Below are positions 49,301 through 57,700 of a stretch of DNA of 64,000 nt, one piece after another. The notes beneath the pieces are model-generated. The model saw nothing but the letters and a program-made list of their open reading frames with translations. It was not told where the DNA came from and did not search any database. The translations under genes and the position numbers were made by a program. Source of the DNA: Flavobacterium jumunjinense. Its GTDB lineage: Bacteria; Bacteroidota; Bacteroidia; Flavobacteriales; Flavobacteriaceae. Each line of letters opens with the position of its first letter. The first letter of the stretch is position 1. The stretch is from the NCBI RefSeq assembly GCF_021650975.2, contig NZ_CP091285.1:2108001-2172000 (forward strand), read 5' to 3'.

Positions 49301-51688
49301 CGTTTTGTAGAAGGGTTAAAAGCCAAAATAGATATAAGTATCACTTTGGGCAGGGTTTTTCAAAATGAAAATTTGGATTTTATGTTGTTTTTCTCTTCTG
49401 TTGGAGCTTTAGCTAGTATGGAAGGACAAAGCTGTTATGTGACTAGTAGTGTTTTTAAAGATAGCTTTTCTAAGTTTTTTAATGAAAAAGTGTCCTATCC
49501 TGTTAAAGTTGTTAATTGGGGATATTGGGGAGAAGTCGGCTTTGGTGAATTCATTCCAAATAGACTGAAATCAGTATTGAAAGAACAAGTAGGTGTATTG
49601 GGAACAAGTGAAGCGAATTACATTTTAGAGAGTTTCCTTAATACTAAAGACCAGCAAGCAGTAATTACAGCAAAAGCTAACTTTGATATAATACCATTAG
49701 ATAATACTATAGAAATACAATGTGCTGAACAAGAGTATGAAGGTAGTATTGAAAGACTTCATTCTCATATTCCAGATAGACAATTTACCGTCCAAAAACT
49801 TAGAGAAAATGCACGTTTTGGAGTTGAGGATATGGAGACTTTATTAGCACAATGGATGTTTGTTCAACTTCAATCTATAGGATTATTGGTAAATGAAGTA
49901 AATGACTTAGAAAAACAAAAAACAGATAATGATTTTAATAGATTTTATGACAAATGGCTTTTAGAGAGTTTAAGAATTCTTCAAAAAAATAACCTGATAG
50001 AAATACAAAGCAAGGATTTAGTTCACTGTATTAAGAAAAACACGAAGGAACTTACATTAGATCGGATACAGAATAATTGGTATTCTCAAAAATCAAATTG
50101 GGGAGACGATACCTATAAAAAAGCTCAGGTTAAATTATTAGAATCCTCTATGAAAAATTTGCCTTATGTGTTGACGGGTAAAATGAAAGGAGCAGAAGTA
50201 GTCTTTCCAGATTCTTCTATGGAATTAGTAGAAGGAATTTATAAAAACGAATTAGGCGACTATTTTAATGATGTTTTAACAGATAATATTATAGCATTTA
50301 TCGAAGAGCGAATACAACAAAACCCTAATGCCAAAATTAGATTACTCGAAGTAGGAGCTGGAATTGGTGGTACTAGTAGTGTTATTTTCCAAAGAATTAA
50401 ACCGTATCACCAGTACATTGAGGAATACTGTTATACAGATATTTCCAAAGCATTTTTATTATATGCCGAAAAAGAATATAAAGAAGAGAATCCTTTTCTA
50501 ACCTATGAGATTTTTGATGTGGGAGTAAAAGCACCACAAGATCAAATATCAAAAAGTTATGATGTAGTGTTAGCTACAAACGTATTACATGCTACAAACG
50601 ATATTACAAATACTATAATAAATGTGAAATCGGTATTAAAAAAGAATGGAATCATCTTAATTAATGAGATTAGTACTAAGTCTTTATTCTTTCATATGGG
50701 GTTTGCTCTTTTAGATGGTTGGTGGTTATACAATGATCCAGAATTGCGAATAGAAGGTTGTCCTGGCTTAGCTCCAGAAACATGGAAAAAAATCCTTATA
50801 AATGAAGGTTTTGAGACCATTACTTTTCCCGCTAATAAGGCACACGATCTTGGTCAGCAAATAATTTTGGCACAAAGTGATGGAGTAATTCTTAGAAAAA
50901 CACAGAAATCTGATGTGATAAATACAGAAGTAGTTAAAGTTTCAGAAAGTAGAAAAAGTATAATCGAAACTACTATAGATCCTGATAGAATAATCGAAGA
51001 AATAAAATATAAGATAAAAACAGTGTTTAGCGAATTACTAAAGATTCCTTTTGAAAAGATAAAAAATTCTATCTCATTATTGGATTACGGTTTAGATTCA
51101 ATACTTGCAGTTAAAATGGTTAAATCGTTAAACCAATCTTTAGGAATAAAATTAGAAAGTAGTAAAATATTTGAAAATGAAACAATCGATAAACTATCGG
51201 TTTGTATTTTCAAAGAATACGCTTCACTTATTAATATTGATCATGATAGTTTAAAAAAACAAAATAAGATAGCTAACAATCTTAGTAAAGAAACGGTATC
51301 AGGAACTATTAATAATGTTATACATGAAACGCTTAAGATTCCTAAAGTTAAAATTAAAAGTGATCTTACTTTTTATGATTTTGGTTTAGATTCAATATTA
51401 GCTGTTGAGGTTTCAAAAAAAATCAATTCGGCACTAAATATAAAATTAGAAACTACAGATTTGGTGAAATACAACACGATTGATTTACTTACTACTTATA
51501 TAATTAACAAAGAGAATTCAGGTAATGGTGTTGAATTAGAAGGTGTTAAGGAAGAAAGAAGTTTGGACTTAAAACATAAAGATCTAATAAAAGGAGAAAG
51601 TTATAAGGAAGAAACGGTTCTTAAGTTATTAGAAAAAGAGGGAACCGATAATTTCAGTATAGAAGAAATATTGCAACATATTGATTAA
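39260..51688 (+). CDS. Trans-AT type I polyketide synthase with two C-methyltransferase domains (PKS3)
   Basis: 4142 residues. Order: DH (HSVNGIPTLP, His16; HPTLLD, Asp183), ACP (Ser323), KS6 (~402-830; Cys575, His710, His750), ACP-like insert without the phosphopantetheine Ser (~899-955), DH (His1156; Asp1321-x3-Gln), KR (~1640-1860; Tyr1787 in YAAGS), cMT (~1890-2270; EVGAGTGGTS), ACP (Ser2342), KS7 (~2436-2860; Cys2591, His2726, His2766), KR (~3246-3490; Tyr3393 in YVTSS), cMT (~3525-3870; EVGAGIGGTS), two ACPs (Ser3947 and Ser4045, both GLDSILAV), and a C-terminal docking tail (EILQHID). No AT and no ER. It should finish the split dehydration, then add two alpha-methylated units, the first dehydrated and the second left as beta-hydroxy. 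It starts 22 bases after PKS2 and hands over to the NRPS 19 bases downstream. Confidence 0.94.
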   Translation: METVTINSANRLLTNHSVNGIPTLPGLAYIDLIYQVIYEKVDTIFLYSIRDLIIYQPLQIKDKEEWTLTIEVSSISNGYEIQIKGNNTNEDSNVVITLVKAKVLKNIKNSFESKMVGEQSILKEIDVSEIYNHYKEKALEHSGIMKAQGKLIKTISIYKADLSLHPKEKTSAENFLFHPTLLDSAAVSLGHGIKEYVNASGILYLPLYIEQVDIWGLVQDTCFAITDIKDVHFTGDLLKFSIQFLNNEGKPLVEFKNFSAKQFRIDNSEASYSNNLAENSYDNANEKREGAKKYLLNLFKAKSQVFNLQIQADSGFYELGLESVELLNIVNELQEKVGEELSPTLLFEYTTIQTLADYLENTYPSIFNSSFGTTKPITKLFKEEISNTSQVNTSNENLQDNDIAIIGLSGRYPMADNLEAFWENLVKGNDAITTVPESRWDWKKFNEKVTPSGKPISKWGGFINNVAAFDAPFFKVSPKEAEELDPQERWFLQTCWEAIEDAGYTPENIVKSEGKNKIRKVGVFAGVMHKDYSLIGLEGLKNDVTTLSLNNAPIPNRVSYFCNFHGPSMAVDTVCSSSLTAIHLAVQSIQNKECKVAIAGGVNLSLHPAKYLSYGMSNFHSTDGRCKAFGENGDGYVSSEGVGAAILKPLKQAIKDNDNIYAIIKGSAINHVGKVSGITVPGQIAQQELIKECYEKANINPEHITYIEAHGTGTSLGDPIEIEGLTKAFREYTNKTQYCSIGSLKSSIGHTEAAAGIGALTKVALQLKKKKLVPSLHAEEENKFLKFSKTPFYVQKTLENWEKGITPRTAGISSFGATGTNVHLVIQEYDVENRIMDESKFNDDFSAFIIPISAKNKDRVKEYISRLLVQLEKNKFTETKQYSNEDSFLEFEKQKEIVCIEIQKKISSILKIQEEDIESNIEWEEFGLDVFQYSQISEWLEKEFKWTNEKNDIENLTINKLAEEIIQNKSKGSKIVPEFYVQEKKHLRDLAYSFQIGRIELEERVVFIVKSISELQEKLSNHLENENGADFYGNKSDYENEFASFTNDEDFDHLVYSWLVKNKFFQIGELWVKGYPINWKIIYQNSSTPQRIKIPTYPFSNKEYWLPKMNTSFVQSSVDQKKEAILSPFVHKNNSRFNNVNFTSVFTGEEFFLSDHKVHNYSVLPGAGHVEAAYQAFVFANEAQQKAVELVNINFIRPIVKNSDTVDIAIKLKQENNAIQFKLTNLDKEELIYSQGEVRILQKSNKEHIDVSSFYDIKEYGVLTGIELYEQFDKIGINYKGAHKSITRLFYKNDEVAVQLKLEDNWIDTLPFYKMHPGMLDSAFQATLLLEKNKNGEAGWKSLSQPKMPFGIESIKVYDSCTSQMWAVAKLSNYTASGDTISDIKLYNEKLELIIDIKGFITKGIKENDKNLSTEFLPSQKSESKMTYLVPKWEHVNIDTIKVTKPETYKTSVLLCINCPEIEKRELAAIFEEVTFISDQELIDSVFGILADGKVRFDHVFWWVKEQDGTLEQAQELGVYFGFRLIRSCIAHHYKDVPLAWTIITTNTFKINGFSDSNSCHSGIDGLFGSVIKEMHKWQMRIIDRSDAISKNNKQILTIPFDKEGRSWVLRENEWYRQKIVQLKITPNQQTKTAAYRENGVYMIIGGSGNIGKAMSKYLIQNFNAQIIWIGRRPIDNRIEEQLLAVGNKKNIPTYYTADVTQKSEMQAVLEKVKQRYGALHGVINSAMILQEHTIDAVTEEDFRAGYETKQKSILTLLETLKSTPLDFLLLFSSMVSFIKTPRLSYYAAGSVFMDSYAIAKQKELPFPIKTVNWGYWNSQKLEEAKDFEKLQAIGVHPINEIEGMNALNVLMQSNLNQIGIMKLSKPLAFSGYEKEFINTFTNEVIPFDISLSSITKHYIKEAELKDLYNSSVFEDEIFTNLIAKIACYQLQSVGLFNNQIPQEKILDWGAPNYFKDWLEQCLCFFKEQKLCLELTENRWKLNEDLLTDGFNAENLWNQWNTFKNSNQENTEKIFHIELVEATLKGLPSIIKNEIRPTNIMFPNSSMDKVINIYKNNKVADYYNETLGACVILYIKKIVSDNPDVKIRILEVGAGTGGTSELLFQKIAPFQNYIEEYCYTDISQAFLNFAKDTYASGKSYITFKRFNAEETLENQDFNYGVYDIVIATNVLHATSNIRTSLKNCQALLKPEGVLLLNEMSKNVIFTHLTFGLLEGWWRAKDKETRISGCPGLSSQQWKKVLHQSGYKNVEFPVNEVHHLGQQIIWAQATSLRVENSTFTKEESNPQGEIIPKIQEINTKELSSKGLEFEFTEYLRKLVSKVLKLPLEEVRTKETFENYGIDSILIVQLTNELRKDFDKISGTLFFEHQNLDSMVLYFMKERKLDIANFFAKKEEDKIISSPDRLLNSSLLNFSDTWEVEKLEDDKGIDASQPFKEEIAIIGLAGQYPKAENIREFWDNLKNGVNCTSEIPKDRWDWQVYFEEKNNLNKGSYSKWGGFLKDIDTFDPLFFRISPLEAEKMDPQERLFLQCAYASIEDAGYLPENLSKDKKVGVFAGVMNSTYNRQSNYWSISNRVSYVLDFQGPSLTVDTACSSSLMAIHLAFESLQNGNCDCAIAGGVNLIVTPGHYNRLASANMLSEGIHNKTFAAGADGFVDAEGVGAIILKPKSKAIADGDHIYGLIKGGSANSGGKTSGYTVPNPIAQADLIKTTIERSGVSPETISYIEAHGTGTSLGDPIEVSGLTKAFNQFTKEKQFCAIGSSKSNIGHCESAAGIGGLTKILLQFKHKQIVPTLHSEILNPEIDFKSTPFYVQNNLKEWDKPVLQENGIAVTYPRRAGISSFGAGGTNVHLILEEFEQQIPSSIEEELILLSAATKEQLTFLAIELLDYLRYNKENTQLKNIAYTLQTGRRNLEYRLAIEAKSIDDLEKKLFDYTNNQINSSIYQGIVSKIVDSISEEFYEIVEKMSVGKWKSLAQQWVEGKQVNWNKLYLDKPIKVSLPTYPFAKESYWNPEPDVTLDTISFKKEKNISNEQYHKSQLVKLSSPVEYYKEIYQAFEQQTVPLVVNENDIIIKSKYDTNYSHLQGTVYYFENIRNIESWDQIFRKFRGKKILCIYPETTMNPLTEGYKSFVYENILSIYRMAKSCFQFDFDKLEKEFILITRNAFILPNQTEHVDLIHAAITGFVGVMAKEMKNWNTIILDTDEPVHQIPVSLNRVEDWLVRKQKIYQKRLIRTKTNSEFNSSYVVGGTYIIIGGAGGVGTEWSRYLIGNYQAKIIWIGRRKKDDAITAKIESLDVNGTYIKYYETDVSDYETFSLLYRKIKKEQGAINGVIHSAMASTDQEITLLTESRFVEGLKAKIDISITLGRVFQNENLDFMLFFSSVGALASMEGQSCYVTSSVFKDSFSKFFNEKVSYPVKVVNWGYWGEVGFGEFIPNRLKSVLKEQVGVLGTSEANYILESFLNTKDQQAVITAKANFDIIPLDNTIEIQCAEQEYEGSIERLHSHIPDRQFTVQKLRENARFGVEDMETLLAQWMFVQLQSIGLLVNEVNDLEKQKTDNDFNRFYDKWLLESLRILQKNNLIEIQSKDLVHCIKKNTKELTLDRIQNNWYSQKSNWGDDTYKKAQVKLLESSMKNLPYVLTGKMKGAEVVFPDSSMELVEGIYKNELGDYFNDVLTDNIIAFIEERIQQNPNAKIRLLEVGAGIGGTSSVIFQRIKPYHQYIEEYCYTDISKAFLLYAEKEYKEENPFLTYEIFDVGVKAPQDQISKSYDVVLATNVLHATNDITNTIINVKSVLKKNGIILINEISTKSLFFHMGFALLDGWWLYNDPELRIEGCPGLAPETWKKILINEGFETITFPANKAHDLGQQIILAQSDGVILRKTQKSDVINTEVVKVSESRKSIIETTIDPDRIIEEIKYKIKTVFSELLKIPFEKIKNSISLLDYGLDSILAVKMVKSLNQSLGIKLESSKIFENETIDKLSVCIFKEYASLINIDHDSLKKQNKIANNLSKETVSGTINNVIHETLKIPKVKIKSDLTFYDFGLDSILAVEVSKKINSALNIKLETTDLVKYNTIDLLTTYIINKENSGNGVELEGVKEERSLDLKHKDLIKGESYKEETVLKLLEKEGTDNFSIEEILQHID
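40463..46420 (+). other. Module 4: KS6-(ACP-like)-DH-KR-cMT-ACP
   Basis: KS6 complete. The post-KS linker holds an ACP-like insert (41940-42170). DH keeps His1156 and Pro1165 but has Asn at the Gly position (HKVHNYSVLP), with DSAFQ as second motif. KR Tyr1787; cMT with SAM motif EVGAGTGG; ACP Ser2342. Expected: alpha-methyl, alpha,beta-unsaturated unit. Confidence 0.8.
46565..51510 (+). other. Module 5: KS7-KR-cMT-ACP-ACP
   Basis: KS7 complete (Cys2591, His2726, His2766). No DH motif seen. KR (GGAGGVG, Tyr3393), cMT (EVGAGIGG), then two near-identical ACP active sites (GLDSILAV). Expected: alpha-methyl-beta-hydroxy unit, delivered to the condensation domain of the next protein. Confidence 0.8.
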
Positions 51689-51707
51689 TTTAGAAGAGAA
51701 CTATATC

Positions 51708-54700
51708 ATGATTACATTAAAACAAATAATTTCAGAATATAAAGAGGGAAAAATATCTACTTCTACTTTAAAGGAAAAATTAATCAAGTATAAAAAAATA
51801 GAAGAAGGAAAAGAATATCCTCTTTCTACTAGTCAAAAGGGATTGTGGTTATTACACAAACAGTCATTGTTAGTTGCTAAGTATAATGTGCCTCTAGTAC
51901 TTCGTTTTGATAAGGCAGTTACTGAAACGGCTTTAAAAAATGCATGCAAGCTACTAGTAAAAGTTCACCCATTATTGGGAGCTTCTTTTAGTTTAGACTT
52001 ACCACAGTATAAAATACCAGCAAACCCATACATAGACTTCCAATATCTAGATCAACAAGGTAAGACAGAAAAGGAAATTATAAAATTGATGCAGGAGATT
52101 ACAGATTATCCATTAGATATTACTAAGGCTCCTGTTCGATTTAGATATATACATAACGAAAATTCAAAGACATATTTTCTTATGACAATACATCATTTGG
52201 TTTGCGATGGGACATCGTTAGTGGTGTTATTCCAAACTTTGATGAACATTTTGTCTTCTAATGATGATTTTGAAAAACCATTACTAGTACCTTATAATGA
52301 ATTTGTAGGTTGGGAAAAAAACTACTTAAATTCAGTAGAAGCAAAACAACATCAAAAGTACTGGAAAGAAAAGTTACAGAATCTTCCAGATGTAATTTCT
52401 CTTCATAAAGATTTCTATAAAAACCCAGATCAGATTAAGTACAAAGGAGGAATATTACAGAGAGAATTACCCGATCAGATATCTCAAAAAATAAAAATAT
52501 TTTGTACTAAAAATCAATTAAGTATAGCTAGTTTTTTGCTGGGAGGGTATCAATTGCTATTACGTAAATATACGGCTCAAAATGATATTATTATTGGAGT
52601 TCCTTCACTAGGAAGATCAGAAGAAGAATACAATAATATTGTAGGATATTTTATTAATATGATTCCTGTTCGATTATTGATACAGTCAAATTCTGACATA
52701 AAAGAACATCTAAAAGAATTACAATATACTGTGATGGAAGGAATTGATAATGCAATGTATCCATTTCCTTTAATGGTAAAAGATCAAGAGGGAACTATAG
52801 GTCAAAGTGAGTTGCCTATTTTCCAGTTTACATTTGCCTATCAAAATTTTATAAGAGGAGGTTCTGCAAATAGTTTGACAAAACAATACAAAGATGATTT
52901 TGATGTGAGTATCCTAAAAGAAGTTCATCAGTATAGTAATTATGAATTAGCTTTTGAATTAGGAGAAACGGATAATAGTTTTGATATTACTGCAAAATAT
53001 AACAGTATTAATTTCTCTCCTGAGACAATAGACCAAATTGTTAACCATTATATTAAAATATTAGCCGAGATAGTTAACGATGAAGTAAAAATGATAGCTG
53101 ATATATCATTAGTTTCAGAAAAGGAGAGGGAAATAATCGAAGGTGCAAATAACACAAAAGTATCATATAATTCCCAAAAATGTATTCAACAATATATTGG
53201 CTCAAAAGCAATTAATAGTCCAAATGAAATTACATTATTAGAACAACAAGGGAAACAAAAAACTAACTATCAAATACAACAAGAAGTAAATAAAATAGCT
53301 TCTTGTCTAATCCAAAATGGAGTTTTGTCAGGCGATTCTGTGGGTATATATATGAATCGCTCTGCAAATTTAATTACTACTGTTTTAGGAGTTTTGGCCG
53401 CAGGAGGAGTTTTCGTGCCTTTATCTCCAGATTTTCCAGAAGAGAGAATCAACTTTATAATAAAAGATGCTAATATTAAAGTACTTATTTTTGATTCTGA
53501 CACTAAGTCAAAAACAGAAGTTTTTTCTTCAAATGTACAATTGGTAATAAACAGTTCAAAGATTCAACAAGATCAGGAACTTTACACGCTTCCATTTTGT
53601 TCTGAAAAAGATAGAGCATATATTATATATACCTCGGGAAGTACAGGAAATCCAAAAGGAGTTCCTGTAACACATCAAAGTATTTTAAATACCTTACATT
53701 ATTTAGAAGAGAATTTTCCTCTAAGAAAAAATGATAATTATATCCTAAAAACTAATTATGTTTTTGATGTCTCGTTAAGCGAAATTTTTGGTTGGTTAAT
53801 AGGCGAAGGGACATTAATTATTCCAAATAAAGGAGTTGAGAAATCACCTGCTCAACTTTTGGATTTCATTCATAAATTTAAAATTACCCACATAAATTTT
53901 GTCCCTTCTTTATTAAAAGTTTTTGTAAATCATGTAAAAAAGAAAGACGGAATATTATTATGTAATTCTTTAAAGTATATTTTGGTAGCAGGCGAAGCAT
54001 TTCCTGTTGACCTAGTAAAGGAATCTATTGGTTTGTTTAAGGATCATTGTCAGGTAATAAATGTTTATGGCCCAACAGAAGCATCTATTTACGCTTCCTC
54101 ATTTAATTGCTCTATAGAGTCAGTAAAAACTTTAAATACGCCTATCGGGTTACCAATAAGCAATACAGAATTATACGTTTTAGATATCGACAATAAGGAA
54201 GCTGGATTAGGAATACCAGGAGAATTGTGTCTTGCAGGAACAGGTGTTGTGTCTTCATATTTGAATAGAGAAGAACTAAGTGCAAGTAAATTTTGTAAAA
54301 ATACCTTTTCTAAAAAATATAATGACTTTTATAAAACGGGTGATTGGGTAAAAAGATTATCTAATGGACAGATAGAATACTTAGGTAGAATAGATGAACA
54401 AGTAAAAATAAGGGGATACAGAATCGAACTTGGAGAAATAGAAGTAATTATTAGGGAGGTTTCAACAGTTGAAGATGTGGTTTGTTTGGTAAAAGAAGTA
54501 CATGGAGTTAAGCAGATATGGGCCTATGTTCAGTCCTTAAATACAAACCTTCCGACTGTATTATACAAATTTCTATCAGATAAATTACCATTATATATGA
54601 TTCCTTCTCAATTTGTGATAGTATCAGCGATACCAATAACAGTTAATGGAAAAATTGACAGAAAAAAGTTGATTGATATTCGACCAAATATTAATCAAAC

Positions 54701-57700
54701 AATAAATAGTAAAGAGGACAAGCAGGATCATTTGATTCAAAATGAGTTAATTCAAATTTGGGAAGAAATATTAGAAGTTTCTGGAATAGGAATAGAAGAT
54801 CGTTTTTTAGAAATAGGAGGAGACTCTATTTTGGCAACAGTACTAATAGATAAAGTAAACCTAAAGTTTGAAACGGAATTTGATGCATCTGATTTATTCC
54901 AATACTCAACCATTTCTCTTTTATCTGAAAAAATACATAAGACGGGACTATTGAATAATCTTCCTAGCAAAAAAGAACATAAAAAAACATCAGAGGCTAA
55001 TGAAGATAGTAGTCTGTACGAAGATTCGTTAGCTATTATAGGGATGTCTTGTACATTTCCAGAAGTACAAAATATAAGAGATTTTTGGAATTTATTAATT
55101 GATGAAAAAGAGACATTTCGTTTTTTAGAGACCGAAGAACTTAAAAAAATGGAAGTTTCGGAATCTGTAATTAAAAACCTAAATTTTGTTCCTTTTCAAT
55201 CATCTATTGCTAGCAAAGAATATTTTGATGCTCCATTCTTTAAAATTTCTAAGCGTGATGCGGGATTTATGGATCCACAGTTAAGAATGCTTTTAGAACA
55301 TGCTTGGCATACTATTGAAGATTCAGGATATAAGACCGAAGATATTAAGGATACAGCGGTTTATATTTCATCAGGAAATAATTTCTATCGCTCTACTTTA
55401 CCTGAATTTTCTGATGAGCAAACAGGCGTTTTAGAGCATTCAGATCAGTATGTATCTTGGATATACGGACAAGGAGGTACTATTCCTACTATGATATCTT
55501 ATAAATTAGGGTTAGAAGGACCAAGTCTCTATTTGCATTCTAATTGTTCTTCTTCTTTGTCAGGATTATATACAGCTTATCAAAGTATTATGAGAGGTGA
55601 GTGTAAACAAGCACTAGTTGGAGCAGCAAATGTTGGGGTAGTTAACAGTCCAGGATATATTCATCAAAATGGTTTAAATTTTTCAAGTGATGGTCATTTA
55701 AAAGCTTTTGATGCTGACGCTGACGGAATGGTTGGTGGAGAAGGAGTGACAATGATTTTGGTAAAGAAAGCATCTGAAGCAATAAAGGATAAGGATCCTA
55801 TTTATTGTTTGTTAAAAGGAATAGCACTTAATAATGATGGTAACGACAAAGCAGGATTTTATGCTCCTAGTTTTAATGGACAGAAGAAGGTAATACAAAA
55901 AGTATTGGATGAAACTGGAATTAACCCAGAATCTATATCCTATGTCGAAGCTCATGGAACAGGAACTAAACTAGGAGATCCGATAGAATTCAATGCGTTA
56001 AGTGAAGTGTATAAGAATTATACAAATAAGACTAATTATTGTGCAATAGGATCTGTAAAAACCAATTTAGGACATGTAGATACAGCAGCTGGACTAGCAG
56101 GAGTTATTAAAATTGCACTCAGTATGTCTAATCAGCAATTGCCTGCAACTCTAAACTTTAAAAACCCAAATCCTCAATTAAAAATAGAGAATTCTCCATT
56201 TTATATTTCTAATGAAACGAAATCTTGGATGAGAAATGGAACACCATTAAGAGCTGCAATTAGTTCTTTCGGAATAGGAGGTACTAATGGACATGCTATT
56301 TTTGAACAGGCTAATATTGAGACGATAAGTTCGGAAAATGAGCAGAAAGCTTACCCAAATCAACTCATTTTACCAGTTTCCGCGCTTAATAAGGAAAGTT
56401 TAAGGGTTTATGTGCAACACTTAAAGACTTTTATTTGTCAAAATCAATTAGTTGAAAATCAGAATGCAGATAAAAAAAATGATAAAATAGCGAAACAAAT
56501 AAAACAGTATTTAGCTCCATTATTAAATGTAGAGGAACAAGAAATTGATTTGTTACAATTATTTGAAGATTATATAAGTGACCTTTATTATTTGGAAAGT
56601 TTAAGTGTTTGGATATTTGATGTTTATGGCTTAAAGATTGGAAGCAAAGAGCTATATAGTCTAAATACATTAGAAAAAGTAATAGAAAAAATCGGTGATA
56701 AAATTAAACCAACAGCTGTTATTTCAATTACAAAAGAAAAATTAGCTTCTTTAGCATATACATTTCAAAAAGGAAGAAATGAGATGTCTTGTAGAGTTGC
56801 ATTTGTTTTTAAAGAAGTAGAAGAATTATTAAAACAGTTTAATGACTTTCTAAAAGAAGAGAATCTATTAGGAGTTTATTCTGATAAAGTTGTAGGATTA
56901 ATAGGTAAGGAAAATCACGAAATTTTTTCTTTAGAAGAAAAAACCGCATTAGAATGGGTTAATGGCGAGTCTGTAAATTGGGAAAATTGCTGGAAATCTA
57001 CTGATAGAGTTATTAGGATATCAGCTCCTGGATATCCTTTTGCAAAAGTAAAATTTGAACTCCCATCTTTTAAAGAGAAGAAGAAAATTGTAAGAGATCA
57101 AATGGTAACGCATCCGTTACTCCATGAGAACAACTCTGGTTTTGACAACATCTCTTTTAGTTCCAATTTTTCAGGAGAGGAACATTTTCTTAGTGATCAT
57201 GTGATAAATGGTCAAAAGATTTTACCAGGAGTTGCTCATTTGGAGATGGCTTTACAGGCCTATTTTAAAGCGACAACCTTACCAGTACAACCTTGTTTGT
57301 TAACGAATATTTTTTGGGTTAAACCTATTGTTCAAAAATCAGAAAAACAGAAAATAACCATTTCATTGTCAAAAGAAAATGAGGGGAATTGCGAGTTTTT
57401 TATAAACACTATTTCTGAAGATAATAACATTCAAAATAGTAAAGGATATATAAAAAAAATAGAGGATTCTTTGCAAAGTATTCCACCTGTCAATATTGAA
57501 GGTTTTAAAGAAAAAGGTACAGATGTAATAGAAGGAACAAAGATTTATGATGCTTTTTTAAAAAATGGGGTAACTTATGGTACTTCTCATCAAGTAATTC
57601 AAAAGTTATGGATTAAAGGCACTGAAGCCTTAGTACTTTTGAATGTTAAAAAAGAATATTCAAATTCGTTATATCAGTTACATCCTTCTATTATGGACGG

